Assembly (NCBI GenBank): GCA_963697975.1
Contig: OY969111.1
Location: forward strand, 5,106,223-5,170,222
Origin: QHXM01 sp963697975
Lineage (GTDB): Bacteria > Acidobacteriota > Blastocatellia > Pyrinomonadales > Pyrinomonadaceae
DNA: 64,000 bases
Direction of reading: 5' to 3'
This document shows positions 8,843 through 17,346 of this stretch, in pieces (positions within the stretch are counted from its first letter, which is position 1; each line of letters opens with the position of its first letter). The notes beneath the pieces are model-generated. The model made no database searches and was not told the DNA's origin. It worked only from the letters and a program-made list of their open reading frames with translations. The translations under genes and the position numbers were made by a program.

Positions 8843-9040
8843 TGCACGGTATCGTGCGATGCTCGTCGGAAAGCGTGCGGCGATGCGTGAAAGCTGTTAA
8901 ACTATTAAACGTAAACGCTGACGGAACGCTTCGTGCGGTGCGTGGCATCCATCTTGCTTTAGTTCTAAACGGCGCGTCTCTTCTCTCTCCTTCCCATGCG
9001 CGCTCATGCGGATGAGACATGGAGGAGGCCAGAAGTAATT

Positions 9041-9220
9041 ATGAATAAGTTGAAGCGATTTTTGATAGCAGCGGTGATGGGCTGCATTGTTTCTGCCGGA
9101 GCATTCGCGCAGAAGCAGGACCCTAAGCCGCCACCGCCGAAAGAGCCGCCACCGAAGGTCAAGGTCGAGGAGAACAAGAATCCTCCTCCGCCGAAGAATG
9201 ACGATAAAAAAAAACCTTGA
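9041..9220 (+). CDS. Small secreted Pro/Lys-rich protein
   Basis: This 59-residue protein has a signal peptide (MNKLKRFLIAAVMGCIVSAG, cleavage near AFAQ). The mature part is almost entirely Pro, Lys, Glu and Asn (KPPPPKEPPPKVKV, then NPPPPKNDDKKKP). The mature peptide would be about 35 residues, extended and basic. An earlier in-frame ATG (8996) lacks support. The chosen ATG has GGAGGAGG 14 nt upstream and begins exactly at the signal peptide. A run of nine A at 9206-9214 encodes the terminal lysines. A strong terminator follows. Function is unknown. Confidence 0.6.
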   Translation: MNKLKRFLIAAVMGCIVSAGAFAQKQDPKPPPPKEPPPKVKVEENKNPPPPKNDDKKKP

Positions 9221-9272
9221 GCCGGTTGTTGCAAAGCTTCTCGGCCAACTTTATTGAAGAGTAAATGGCTTT

Positions 9273-9320
9273 GATGAAACCCGCGTCCCCCATGCAATGG
9301 ACGCGGGTTTCATCGTTTTA
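9273..9320 (+). terminator. Rho-independent terminator
   Basis: A perfect 16-bp stem (9273-9288 with 9299-9314, GC-rich core ACCCGCGTCC) with a 10-nt loop is followed by GTTTTAG. It lies 53 nt after the small Pro/Lys-rich gene. Unlike the heptamer repeats, it has no internal tandem word. Confidence 0.8.
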
Positions 9321-9342
9321 GCAGGGAAGCGGGGAGACAAAG

Positions 9343-9963
9343 ATGATGCGTTTTCGTCGAGCAATTATTCCGCTGATTTTTACAGCCGTCATTGTTTCAA
9401 GCCTGACGTTACCGCTGGGCTTCGTTTCTGCGGTCAACGCGCAGGGCGGCGTAGAGCAACGCCTCATCGCTCGCGCCCGGCAAATCACGGGAGATGCTTT
9501 CCCGGTTTACGTCAAGACCCCGCGCGGCGCGAATGTCTATGCGCGAGTAGCGCCCGGCCCTGATGTGCTGCGTGCCATTGATAACGGCCTGACGGAGTTA
9601 TTCAGTATCGCCCGCCGTCATGGATACGGGGCACGGCTGGGACATTCTTACTACACGATCTTCATTGCGCGCGCCGACCGGACGAAAGATAGCAGCGGCG
9701 CTTACTCGCCGGACATCGCCGTCGCCGCGAACCAGTATGCGGGAAGCGTGTACGATCAGGGCGGCTACGTTTACGCCGCCGGGATGGTGATGGAGTTCAC
9801 CCACTGTGTTTTTATCATCGCCGAGCATGACAGGGATTTACAGCGTATCTCCAACGTCGTGCGCTACGAAGGCGAGCATCTCATCCTCTATCACAACGAC
9901 CGCCCGCTCTACAGCAGAACGGCAGACCACAGCAAAGGCGGCTCGCATCCGATTCTTCAATAG
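9343..9963 (+). CDS. Secreted protein of unknown function
   Basis: This 206-residue protein has an N-terminal signal peptide (MMRFRRAIIPLIFTAVIVSS, probable cleavage after VNAQ, about residue 35). The mature domain is mixed alpha/beta, with ELFSIARRHGYGARLGHSYY near residue 87 and an aromatic/acidic stretch YEGEHLILYHNDRPLY near the end. I do not recognise a family, and no metal or catalytic motif is evident. The start has a GGGGAGA Shine-Dalgarno; the adjacent ATG at 9346 is equally possible. It is flanked by terminators on both sides, so it is probably monocistronic. Confidence 0.65.
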   Translation: MMRFRRAIIPLIFTAVIVSSLTLPLGFVSAVNAQGGVEQRLIARARQITGDAFPVYVKTPRGANVYARVAPGPDVLRAIDNGLTELFSIARRHGYGARLGHSYYTIFIARADRTKDSSGAYSPDIAVAANQYAGSVYDQGGYVYAAGMVMEFTHCVFIIAEHDRDLQRISNVVRYEGEHLILYHNDRPLYSRTADHSKGGSHPILQ

Positions 9964-9984
9964 CTGAGATTGCGCTGGACAGCG

Positions 9985-10017
9985 AAAACGGCCATCAGAG
10001 CGATGGCCGTTCTTTTA
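9985..10017 (+). terminator. Rho-independent terminator
   Basis: The stem AACGGCCATC (9987-9996) pairs with 10002-10011. It has a 5-nt loop and is followed by CTTTTA. It lies 21 nt after the upstream stop. Confidence 0.85.
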
Positions 10018-10070
10018 GAGCAGACTATTTGTAACTGAGTTAAAGATAATTTCCCATTACGCTCTCCATT

Positions 10071-10568
10071 TTAGGAATCCTTCCCATTGTCTGGAACATT
10101 AACCCAACGCTCGCCTTTACAGATATAGTAAATTGTTGTTTCACCCACTCCGTGATACTGCGCGAGGGACTTCTGAGTAATTCCGCCTTTTAGATACCTT
10201 TTGCGAATTGAGTTAACTTCTTTCTCAGTAAGTTTGGCATTACCATTCTGCTCACCGTATATCCGAGTGTGTCGACCCTTCCTGAGAGCATCTGCTGTAT
10301 TTTGCTTTGCATTGCCCTGATATAGATGAGAAGGATTACAGCAGAGGCGGACATCACATCGGTGCAGAACTAACAACCCATCTTCAATCCGTCCGTTATA
10401 AAGAAAGTAAGCTACGCGATGCGCTTTGTATGCGTTGCTCCTAAATGAAAATCTTCCATAGCCTTTAGTGTTTGCGCGACCTGTCTATAGCCAGCAACTA
10501 TCAGCTTCTCTCTTGATAGACACCTTGCCCCAGAATCTTTCCTGCTCGTGCAGAAAGAGCTTCTGCAT
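10071..10568 (-). pseudogene. HNH endonuclease gene interrupted by an in-frame amber codon
   Basis: Reading the minus strand from the ATG at 10568, the frame encodes an N-terminal piece (LHEQERFWGKV, ending SCWL) and then TAG at 10487-10485. It continues in the same frame with TGRANTKGYGRFSF and an HNH_3-type core: LLVLHRCDVRLCCNPSHLY, QNTADALRKGR, then GEQNGNAKLTEKEV and a helix-turn-helix-like tail (QKSLAQYHGVGETTIYY). Phage-type HNH proteins normally read CWxWTG here, so a single TGG-to-TAG change explains the break. The region is visibly AT-richer than its neighbours and lies 60 nt downstream of tRNA-Val, which suggests acquisition by transfer. Residues from about 10376 downward could still be made as a 101-aa fragment. 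Confidence 0.75.
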
Positions 10569-10627
10569 TGGCCTGTTCTTTCCTCGAAGTTGATGCAGGC
10601 GTGCCATGGGGTATGAAGACGAGAGAA

Positions 10628-10705
10628 TGGTGCCCGCTGTAGGACTCGAACCTACGAAACCTCTCGCGTGTGAAGCGAGCGCTCTACCAACTGAGCTAAG
10701 CGGGC
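10628..10705 (-). tRNA. tRNA-Val (anticodon CAC)
   Basis: The cloverleaf can be folded by eye: acceptor GCCCGCT/AGCGGGC, D arm GCTC/GAGC with AGTTGGTA, and anticodon stem CTCGC/GCGAG with loop TTCACAC (anticodon CAC, reading GTG). The T arm is GTAGG/CCTAC with loop TTCGAGT. The discriminator is A, and the CCA end is encoded (10628-10630). The variable region is 7 nt (AGGTTTC), slightly longer than usual. Confidence 0.92.
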
Positions 10706-10793
10706 ATCCTCTTTTTTTAGGGACGCGGCATCCTAGCAAGACGGCTTCTGTAGCGTCAAGCTGAGTAAGGCGGCAGCCTCTTGTGCGAGCGAA

Positions 10794-11279
10794 TCACTCG
10801 GAGAGAGGCGGATCTTCCGGCCCTGCGGGCTGTTGCTCGTTGACTTTGACGGTATCCGAATTGGCGTCCAGATAGTAATGATTCCTGCCGGTTGCGCCCA
10901 GTCCTTCGCCTTGTTGCGGGTCGGCATTGACGGTGTAAAAGGCCGGTTGGCCGCTCGCCTTCGGCGTGAGTTTCATAGTGTAGACATAGCCGCTCACGAC
11001 GGGGGCATCGCCCGCAAATCTTTTGTCCAGATTGACCTCTGTAATCAACTGGTCAAACGTGCCGAATGAAGCGCCGTTCTTCTGTTTGAAATAGAGCCTC
11101 TGGTTGACGGCGATGTTCTGAAGGGTCTTGATGGCGGCGGTTTCGTTTCCGGCGCGTTGGATAGCTTTGTAGGCGGGAATGCCGACGGCCACCAGAATGC
11201 CTATGATGGCGATGACGATCATCAATTCGATGAGCGAGAAACCGCGCGCTAATAAATGACGTTTACGATTGTGTTCCAT
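10794..11279 (-). CDS. pilA: Type IV pilin (PilA-like prepilin)
   Basis: This 161-residue prepilin has a 13-residue basic leader and the type III signal G13/FSLIELMIVIAIIGILVAV, with Glu at mature position 5, as recognised by PilD prepilin peptidase. The hydrophobic alpha1-N helix is followed by a globular domain starting at about residue 40 (NETAAIKTLQNIAVNQRLYF). The C-terminal region is acidic and Pro-rich. There is no obvious disulfide pair, so stabilisation may differ from Gram-negative PilA. It could be the major pilin or a minor pseudopilin; no pil assembly genes lie nearby. A tRNA lies downstream on the same strand. Confidence 0.88.
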   Translation of the reverse strand: MEHNRKRHLLARGFSLIELMIVIAIIGILVAVGIPAYKAIQRAGNETAAIKTLQNIAVNQRLYFKQKNGASFGTFDQLITEVNLDKRFAGDAPVVSGYVYTMKLTPKASGQPAFYTVNADPQQGEGLGATGRNHYYLDANSDTVKVNEQQPAGPEDPPLSE

Positions 11280-11556
11280 AATTGCTCTCTAACCTCACGA
11301 TTATAATTAACGACTTCGATAGCCTGTAGTTCCGCAAATACTTGATGACTGCGGGGACGACTCTAGTTTCCTGCGTCTGGCGGAATTTTACTACATGAAT
11401 GCTTGATGCGTCACATGGGCAACGACCCTGATGGACGTGCGGCTCGCGCACGTTCGACAGAATTTCACTATTTGTTAAAGTTTTGCGCGTGCGGCAGCGC
11501 GCTTGAGCATGTAGAATGAGTTTTCGAGCAAAACAGGACGGAGCGGAAAAGTTTTT

Positions 11557-12543
11557 ATGGGAAGATTGCAGACGGCAGACAGGGAAGCGCCGGGCACGGC
11601 TCGGGTTGCGGTCGAGAAAGTAGACGAACTGCAAGCTGCGATTGAGCAGGTTATCAAGGGAAAGCCGGAAGCGGTGCGCCTCGCCATCGTCACCTTGATA
11701 GCGGGCGGACATCTACTGGTCGAAGACGTGCCGGGTGTCGGCAAGACCACGCTCGCGCATGCTCTGGCACGCGCTCTCGATTGCACCTTTCAGCGCATAC
11801 AGTTTACTTCTGACCTACTGCCTTCCGATGTCCTAGGCCTCTCGGTTTTCAACCAGCACACAGCCGTCTTCGACTGGAAGCCCGGTCCAATCTTCGCCAA
11901 CGTCGTGTTGGCTGATGAAATCAACCGCACCACGCCGAAGACTCAATCCGCGCTCCTTGAAGCGATGGCCGAGGGCCACGTCACCGTTGAAGGCATGACG
12001 CATCCTTTGCCCCCGCCTTTCATCGTCGTCGCCACGCAGAACCCGATTGAGCATCACGGCACGTATCCTCTGCCCGAATCTCAACTCGACCGCTTCATGC
12101 TGCGTCTCAGAATCGGCTATCCGGGCGTGGAGGACGAAAGGAAAATCCTGCGCGACCGCGAGCGCACCAATCCGCTCAACAATCTGCAACCCGTCATGTC
12201 CGGCGAAGACATTCTCGAACTGCAACAGCAGGTCAGTGAGGTCTCGGTTGACGATGCGCTCGTTGACTACCTGATGAGAATCGTGACGGCGACACGCGAA
12301 ACGGAGATGCTCGATCTGGGCGTCAGCCCGCGCGGAACGCTGGCGCTCTTTCGCGCAGCACAGGCGCTGGCGTTGACTGAAGAGCGCGCCTACTGTGTCC
12401 CGGACGACATCAAGCGCTTAGTGCTGCCCGTCTTCGCCCATCGCCTGCTCGTCAGTTCACGCTTCTCTTCATCACTGCGCCGCAGCGAAGAAGCCGAAGC
12501 CGTTCTCAGCGAAATTATGAAGACGGTCAGCGTACCGTTGTAA
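11557..12543 (+). CDS. MoxR-family AAA+ ATPase
   Basis: This 328-residue cytoplasmic ATPase is predicted to act as a chaperone for assembly or metal insertion, usually with DUF58 and VWA partners. Walker A is GVGKTT (60-65), Walker B is VVLADEIN (D120/E121), sensor 1 is VVATQNPIE, and the arginine-finger region is LPESQLDRFM. The C-terminal lid helices carry the MoxR-typical LGVSPRGTLALFRAAQALAL. The next gene encodes a DUF58 protein, the classic neighbour. Here the pair is separated by a TCTGGAG-word inverted repeat whose left arm begins within the moxR stop codon. Its physiological target is not evident. Confidence 0.9.
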   Translation: MGRLQTADREAPGTARVAVEKVDELQAAIEQVIKGKPEAVRLAIVTLIAGGHLLVEDVPGVGKTTLAHALARALDCTFQRIQFTSDLLPSDVLGLSVFNQHTAVFDWKPGPIFANVVLADEINRTTPKTQSALLEAMAEGHVTVEGMTHPLPPPFIVVATQNPIEHHGTYPLPESQLDRFMLRLRIGYPGVEDERKILRDRERTNPLNNLQPVMSGEDILELQQQVSEVSVDDALVDYLMRIVTATRETEMLDLGVSPRGTLALFRAAQALALTEERAYCVPDDIKRLVLPVFAHRLLVSSRFSSSLRRSEEAEAVLSEIMKTVSVPL

Positions 12544-12639
12544 GTCTGGAGTCTGGAGAGTCTGAGGTCTGGAGTCAAAAGGCAGAAAACAGTCTTTTGC
12601 TTTTGACTCCAGACTCTCCAGACTCCAGACTCCAGACTT
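12542..12639. repeat. Heptamer inverted repeat (TCTGGAG word) between moxR and DUF58 gene
   Basis: Left arm 12542-12588 and right arm 12595-12639 are nearly perfect reverse complements over about 45 nt, built from TCTGGAG heptamers, with a loop of about 6 nt. The left arm includes the last bases of the moxR TAA. The right arm ends 5 nt before the DUF58 ATG, leaving no Shine-Dalgarno. It is among the longest palindromes in the window. Confidence 0.88.
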
Positions 12640-12644
12640 TTCTT

Positions 12645-13991
12645 ATGCTTCGTAAGTGGCGCAATGCAATCTTGGGCACGCTGCTCGTGCTGCTGGGGCT
12701 GGGGACGACGGGTGTCATCCTGATTGCGCGGCGCGACGGCGATCTGCGGCTGGCCGGTATCGCTGCCATTGTTGCGCTCGTCATCGTTCTGCTGATTCTC
12801 ATTCTGGTTGTGCCGCCGCTGGCGCGCTCGGCTCGCGCAGAAGTCTCGCGATTTGATTTGCCGCTTCAGACGACGAAGGGCGGCATCATTTTTATCGGCA
12901 TTCTCGCCGTCGTCGCCTTCGCCGCCTGGAACACGGGCAACAATCTTCTCTTCATGATCTTTTCCTTGCTGACTGCGACGCTCTTTGTTTCGTGGGCGGC
13001 GTCGCGTGCCAGCTTGCGTGATCTGGTAGTGTCGGCGCGTTTCCCCGATCACATCTACGCGGGCGAACCTGCGCCGGTCATCGTCACCATCCGCAACCGG
13101 AAACGCTTCCTGCCTTCATTCTCCGTGCTGGTCGAAGCGCGAGGCCCACTGGTGGTCAAAGCAGATGAAAAGAAGAAGAAGAAAAGGCGACGAGCGCGAG
13201 TACGTTTCGGCAAACGCACGCTCGCGTATTTCATGTATGTCCCGCATCGCGCGGCGGCGGAACAAACTGTCGAGCAGCTTTTCGTGAAGCGAGGCCATGA
13301 GTTAATCACCGGCTTCGAGCTTTCGACACGTTTCCCGTTCGGCTTCTTTCGTCGTCGCCGCCGTTTGCGTGCGCGCGACGTTGACATCATCGTCTATCCG
13401 AAGCCTGAGCCTTTAGGCGACGAGTTGCATCTGCTGCCGATGAGCGCCGGACGGCTCATCTCAACGAGGCGCGGCGCAGGGCATGATCTCTTCAGCTTGC
13501 GCGATTACCACCCGCAGGACGATCTGCGCCACATTGACTGGAAAGCGACGGCACGCGCGCGTCGCCTCATGGTGCGCCAGTTTACGGCGGAGGACGAGCG
13601 TCGCGTCATCATTGCGCTCGATACGAGAATGAGCGACCTTCCGGATGATAAAGACTCAGACGCGCGCTTCGAGCGCGGCGTCACCCTCGCGGCATCGCTC
13701 GTCGCGCACTTTATAACGGAGCGTGCCGAGGTACGTTTAGTGGTTGGAAGTGAACAGGAACGATACGGTGTTGGCTCCGAGCATCTCTACAATTGTTTGC
13801 GTCGGCTGGCGCTGGCTGCGCCCGACGGCGGAGATAAGGTTGCAGAAGCCGCGTATCCTTCGGCCATCTGGAATGAGGTCAACGCCGTCCCTCAATCGGG
13901 AGACAATAATTATGTCATCCTGTTGACGACTGCCGCGCCGGGTTCGATTCCTGCTAATATCTGGCGCACGTCACATGTCATCTATTTGTAG
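12645..13991 (+). CDS. DUF58 domain membrane protein
   Basis: This 448-residue protein has three or four hydrophobic segments in the first 120 residues (LLVLLGLGTTGVILI, ALVIVLLILILVVPP, GIIFIGILAVVAFAAW, LLFMIFSLLTATLFV). A beta-rich region follows, then the DUF58 signature SLRDYHPQDDLRHIDWKATA near residue 290. DUF58 proteins accompany MoxR ATPases and resemble von Willebrand A folds. A Lys/Arg run (KKKKKRRRAR, about 175-185) is probably a cytoplasmic loop. An ATG at 12597 would add 16 repeat-encoded residues and is rejected. No transglutaminase-like partner follows, unlike many moxR operons. The function is probably an envelope-associated assembly or sensing role. Confidence 0.82.
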   Translation: MLRKWRNAILGTLLVLLGLGTTGVILIARRDGDLRLAGIAAIVALVIVLLILILVVPPLARSARAEVSRFDLPLQTTKGGIIFIGILAVVAFAAWNTGNNLLFMIFSLLTATLFVSWAASRASLRDLVVSARFPDHIYAGEPAPVIVTIRNRKRFLPSFSVLVEARGPLVVKADEKKKKKRRRARVRFGKRTLAYFMYVPHRAAAEQTVEQLFVKRGHELITGFELSTRFPFGFFRRRRRLRARDVDIIVYPKPEPLGDELHLLPMSAGRLISTRRGAGHDLFSLRDYHPQDDLRHIDWKATARARRLMVRQFTAEDERRVIIALDTRMSDLPDDKDSDARFERGVTLAASLVAHFITERAEVRLVVGSEQERYGVGSEHLYNCLRRLALAAPDGGDKVAEAAYPSAIWNEVNAVPQSGDNNYVILLTTAAPGSIPANIWRTSHVIYL

Positions 13992-14035
13992 AGCTGTAAA
14001 CCGATTCCATAATTAGAAGGAAACTTTAATTCAAG

Positions 14036-14602
14036 ATGAAACGTTGCCCCGCGTGTCAACGCATGTACGGAGATGACAGTTTGAGCTATTGCCTTGAAGA
14101 CGGCTCGCAACTGTTGAGCGATAGTTCAGATGCCTCCAACATGGCGGCGACCCTGATTATCCCTGAGCCGCGAGTCACAATTCCGGTCAAGCCGGAAACT
14201 GTTCGCCCGACACCGACGCCGCCTCAAGGCTATCCTGCTCCGCATCCCGCATGGACTCCCGTCGCGCCATTGCAAAGAACTGTAGCCGCTCCGGGGCAGG
14301 GAAGAGGCGTTGCCGTCACTTCTTTAGTCTGCGGTATCGCTGCTTTCCTCTTGCTGGGTTTTTGTATTATCGCCGGGGCGGCAGATGTTGAGGCGAGCCT
14401 GATCGGTGGAATCTTTATCTTCAGCGCGCTCATGGCGCTGGTGGGCGCTGTGTTGGGAATCGTCGCGGTCTCAAAAAGCAGTAAAGATACGAGCGCGCAG
14501 AGCGCAAAGACGATAGCCGTTGTCGCCCTCGTGCTCAACGGAATGTACCTGCTCATCTCAATCGTCTTTTTGATTCTCGGAGCGGTTGCCAGTTCGAGTT
14601 AA
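14036..14602 (+). CDS. Zinc-ribbon protein with DUF4190-like membrane domain
   Basis: This 188-residue protein starts with a CPACQRMYGDDSLSYC motif, the degenerate ribbon often followed by LEDG in Acidobacteriota. A Pro-rich linker (residues about 45-85) comes next, then a DUF4190-like domain of three hydrophobic segments: VTSLVCGIAAFLLLGFCIIA, IGGIFIFSALMALVGAVLGI and IAVVALVLNGMYLLISIVFL. It is probably an inner-membrane protein with its N-terminus in the cytoplasm. The start has an AAGGA ribosome-binding site. Function is unknown; only the architecture is supported. Confidence 0.7.
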   Translation: MKRCPACQRMYGDDSLSYCLEDGSQLLSDSSDASNMAATLIIPEPRVTIPVKPETVRPTPTPPQGYPAPHPAWTPVAPLQRTVAAPGQGRGVAVTSLVCGIAAFLLLGFCIIAGAADVEASLIGGIFIFSALMALVGAVLGIVAVSKSSKDTSAQSAKTIAVVALVLNGMYLLISIVFLILGAVASSS

Positions 14603-14711
14603 AGCCGGGGTGATGAAAAGTAAGATGAAACTTCCCGGAATGATGTTATATTTAAAATCTCACGCCCCGCCTCGTTCGATTCTGTGCTCAACAGGGAGAT
14701 ACGATTAATTC

Positions 14712-17219
14712 ATGGCTGCCGTTTCCGCGCCTGCGCTCGCGCGCCCGCAACTTCGCGCTTATTCAAAATCCAGCCTCTGGCTCATCGGCGTTTGCTTCGT
14801 GCTTTCAGGCGCGACCGGCCTCATCTACGAAGTCCTCTGGGCGCGCATGCTCGGTCTGGTCTTCGGTGCGACGACGTTTGCGATTAGCGCCGTGCTCGCA
14901 GCTTTCATGGGCGGGCTTGCGCTGGGAAGCGCGTGGGCCGGAAAACTGGCAGCGCGAATCAAGAGGCCGCTTCGCGCCTACGGCATCATCGAAATCGGAA
15001 TCGCTCTTTACGCCATCAGTGTGCCGTTGCTGTTTCGCCTGATAGATTACTTCTACGCCTTCATCTGGGAGCAATTCCGTCCGGGCTTTTACAGTTTCAG
15101 CCTCTGGCGCTTCGTGCTGTCGTGTCTGGTGCTGCTTGTGCCGACGACGTTGATGGGAGCAACGCTGCCCATCCTCTCAGCCGCCTTGCTGCGCTCTCCC
15201 GAACACAAGCCGACTGCGGTGACGCGGCTTTACACCTGCAATCTGCTTGGTGCGATCTTCGGAACTGTCGCCGCAGGTTTCTTTCTGCTTCCATTCTTAG
15301 GCGTTCGCCTGACGATTTTCATCGCCGCCGCCATCAACCTGATTGTTGGCCTCGCCGCCATCTTGATTGATCGTCGAGATGAAAAGTCGCCAGCGCAGGA
15401 TGGCGCAATCGAGCAGGAAAAAATAATCGAAGAAATAGACGACCCCGTTGGCAACGAGAGCGTCACCCCGCTTCCAGCACAATTCGAAGGCAGCACGAAG
15501 TTCTGGTTGTTGTGCGCCGCCGTTTCCGGCTTCGTCACTATCAGCACTCAGGTGGCCTGGACTCGTGTGCTGACGATGATTATTGGCTCAAGCACCTATG
15601 CTTTCAGCCTCGTCGTCGCCCTGTTCCTGCTCGGACTCGCCATCGGCGCATATCTCATCGCCCGCAAAAAGATGACGGCGAACTTGCCGCGTTCGATTAT
15701 GAACGTGGAACTGGCGACCGCTGTGGCGCTGGTTCTGAGCATCTGGATGACGAACGCGACTCCGAACCTCTTGATTGAGTTGGGGACGAGCCTGCAAATC
15801 AATTCATGGCTCGGATTGCTGATGCTGCAAATGCTGATTGCGGCCTTGCTGATTCTGTTCCCGGCCATCCTGATGGGGATGGTGATGCCGCTCGTGCTGG
15901 TGTGGGCGAGCAAGGCTGGCGGCGACGCTTCTGTGCGACAGGTTGGACGCAGCTACGCCGTCAACACGCTCGGAGCAATCGCGGGCGCGTTCAGCACGGG
16001 CTTCATCCTCATCCCGAAGCTGAGCACGCGCGCTACCATTCTCTTTGCCGCAGCGTTGTGCCTCATTCTCGCCGGTTTTGCTTACAGACCGCCCCGCGAA
16101 AACGTTGACCGGGATTTGTATCGAAGCCTCACCGTGGGTGTGACCGCAGCTTTGATAGTGCTGCTCTTGTTCATTGCGCCGAAGATGAAATTGGACGATC
16201 TCTCCATCGGCGCTTACGACGGTCTCGTGCGGGTGCTCGCCAAATCGCGCGGCAGCGTCGGCGAGACTACGAAGCCTGGGCCGGACATACACCGTTTGCT
16301 CTGGTACAAAGAAGGCCCGACGGCGACCGTTTCCGTGCGCGACGATTGGGGAATCCGCTCGATGGCCGTCAACGGGCGCACCAACGCTTCCGACCGAGAC
16401 GATATGCCGACGCAAGTCATGCTCGGCATGTTTCCCCTCCTCATCGCGCCGCACACAGAGAACGGTTTGATTGTGGGATACGGCTCAGGCGTCTCGGTCG
16501 GCTCGATGCTGCAATCAGACCTCAAAGCGCTCGAATGCGTCGAATTAGAGCCGACGGCGATTGAGGCTGGAGAGTATTTCAATCACGTCAACAATCAACC
16601 GCTCACTGACCCGCGCCTGCGTGTGATTATCGACGACGCGCGCACCTACCTGCGCGTCAACCCGACGCAGTACGACATGATCGTCAGCGAGCCGAGCCAT
16701 CCCTGGGTTCCGGGTGTGGCCAATCTCTTCACACAGGAGTTTTTCGAGTTGGGACGCAACCGCCTGAAAGATGATGGAGTCTTCGTCCAGTGGTTGCAGA
16801 TTTATCAACTCTCAACGGAAAGCCTGCGCTCCGTGCTGGCAACATATAAAAGCGTCTTCCCGCATGTGCTGGTGTTCCGCGTTGAGGGCGCGGCGAAAGG
16901 CAAAGACCTGATTCTCGTCGGCAGCCGTCAACCTCTGACGCTTGAGCGTGTCGGAGAGCGTATGCAGAACGAGCGCGTCAGGAAGGAGCTATCTCGCATC
17001 AAGATCAACGCGCCCGCGGACCTTGAAACATGGTTCGTCTGCGATGAGACGCAGCTTGCCCCGGCTGTTGACGGAGCGGTCATCAATACGGACGACAACA
17101 TGCGCGTCGAAAATCGCGCTCCGCGAGAAGCCTTTCTGCCATTGATGGAGACCAACGCCGCATGGGTTGAAAAGCTCGCTCAACAATCGCGCAGCGCACG
17201 GAATTTAGCCGGAGATTAA
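14712..17219 (+). CDS. Polytopic membrane protein fused to a spermidine-synthase-like methyltransferase fold
   Basis: In this 835-residue protein, residues about 20-500 form roughly 13 transmembrane helices in two related halves: SGATGLIYEVLWARMLGLVF in the first, and FVTISTQVAWTRVLTMIIGS in the second. Residues about 510-800 are a cytoplasmic Rossmann domain like spermidine synthase. Its nucleotide loop is GLIVGYGSGVSVGS near 586, followed by ECVELEPTAIEAG, DDARTYL and SEPSHPWVPG. The usual catalytic Asp of PAPT enzymes is replaced in this last motif (MIVSEPSHPW instead of D-x-x-D), so the polyamine reaction is doubtful. Such fusions are common in Acidobacteriota and Deltaproteobacteria with no settled substrate. 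Confidence 0.78.
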   Translation: MAAVSAPALARPQLRAYSKSSLWLIGVCFVLSGATGLIYEVLWARMLGLVFGATTFAISAVLAAFMGGLALGSAWAGKLAARIKRPLRAYGIIEIGIALYAISVPLLFRLIDYFYAFIWEQFRPGFYSFSLWRFVLSCLVLLVPTTLMGATLPILSAALLRSPEHKPTAVTRLYTCNLLGAIFGTVAAGFFLLPFLGVRLTIFIAAAINLIVGLAAILIDRRDEKSPAQDGAIEQEKIIEEIDDPVGNESVTPLPAQFEGSTKFWLLCAAVSGFVTISTQVAWTRVLTMIIGSSTYAFSLVVALFLLGLAIGAYLIARKKMTANLPRSIMNVELATAVALVLSIWMTNATPNLLIELGTSLQINSWLGLLMLQMLIAALLILFPAILMGMVMPLVLVWASKAGGDASVRQVGRSYAVNTLGAIAGAFSTGFILIPKLSTRATILFAAALCLILAGFAYRPPRENVDRDLYRSLTVGVTAALIVLLLFIAPKMKLDDLSIGAYDGLVRVLAKSRGSVGETTKPGPDIHRLLWYKEGPTATVSVRDDWGIRSMAVNGRTNASDRDDMPTQVMLGMFPLLIAPHTENGLIVGYGSGVSVGSMLQSDLKALECVELEPTAIEAGEYFNHVNNQPLTDPRLRVIIDDARTYLRVNPTQYDMIVSEPSHPWVPGVANLFTQEFFELGRNRLKDDGVFVQWLQIYQLSTESLRSVLATYKSVFPHVLVFRVEGAAKGKDLILVGSRQPLTLERVGERMQNERVRKELSRIKINAPADLETWFVCDETQLAPAVDGAVINTDDNMRVENRAPREAFLPLMETNAAWVEKLAQQSRSARNLAGD

Positions 17220-17246
17220 GAGTACCCAAATAATATGGAAAAGGAG

Positions 17247-17346
17247 TAGACAGGATTAACAGGATTATCAAGATTAAGAAGACAAGGCAGGTCAGGAATG
17301 TTGAATGCTTTTTCTTTTATCCTGATAATCTTGTTAATCCTGTCTA
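17247..17346. repeat. Period-9 inverted repeat (ACAGGATTA word) between convergent genes
   Basis: Left arm 17247-17274 and right arm 17319-17346 are 28-nt reverse complements with two differences; the loop is 44 nt. The arms read as ACAGGATTA, ACAGGATTA, TCAAGATTA. The right arm encodes the last residues and the TAA of hemG on the minus strand. It lies between the convergent SpeE-fusion and hemG genes, so it could also act as a bidirectional transcription barrier. Confidence 0.85.

Noticed and set aside
10485..10739. Minus-strand frame with SSVGRALASHARGFVGSS
   Set aside because: This is the conceptual translation through the tRNA-Val gene joined to the N-terminal part of the HNH pseudogene; only the part from 10568 onward belongs to a real coding sequence.
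10071..10793. Integrated genomic island at tRNA-Val
   Set aside because: Only an HNH fragment is nearby; there is no integrase, no direct repeat of the tRNA 3' end and no further foreign genes.
12390..13052. 220-residue minus-strand frame across moxR and DUF58
   Set aside because: It is a low-complexity Arg/Gln/Asn-rich shadow that runs through the repeat; both real genes are on the plus strand.
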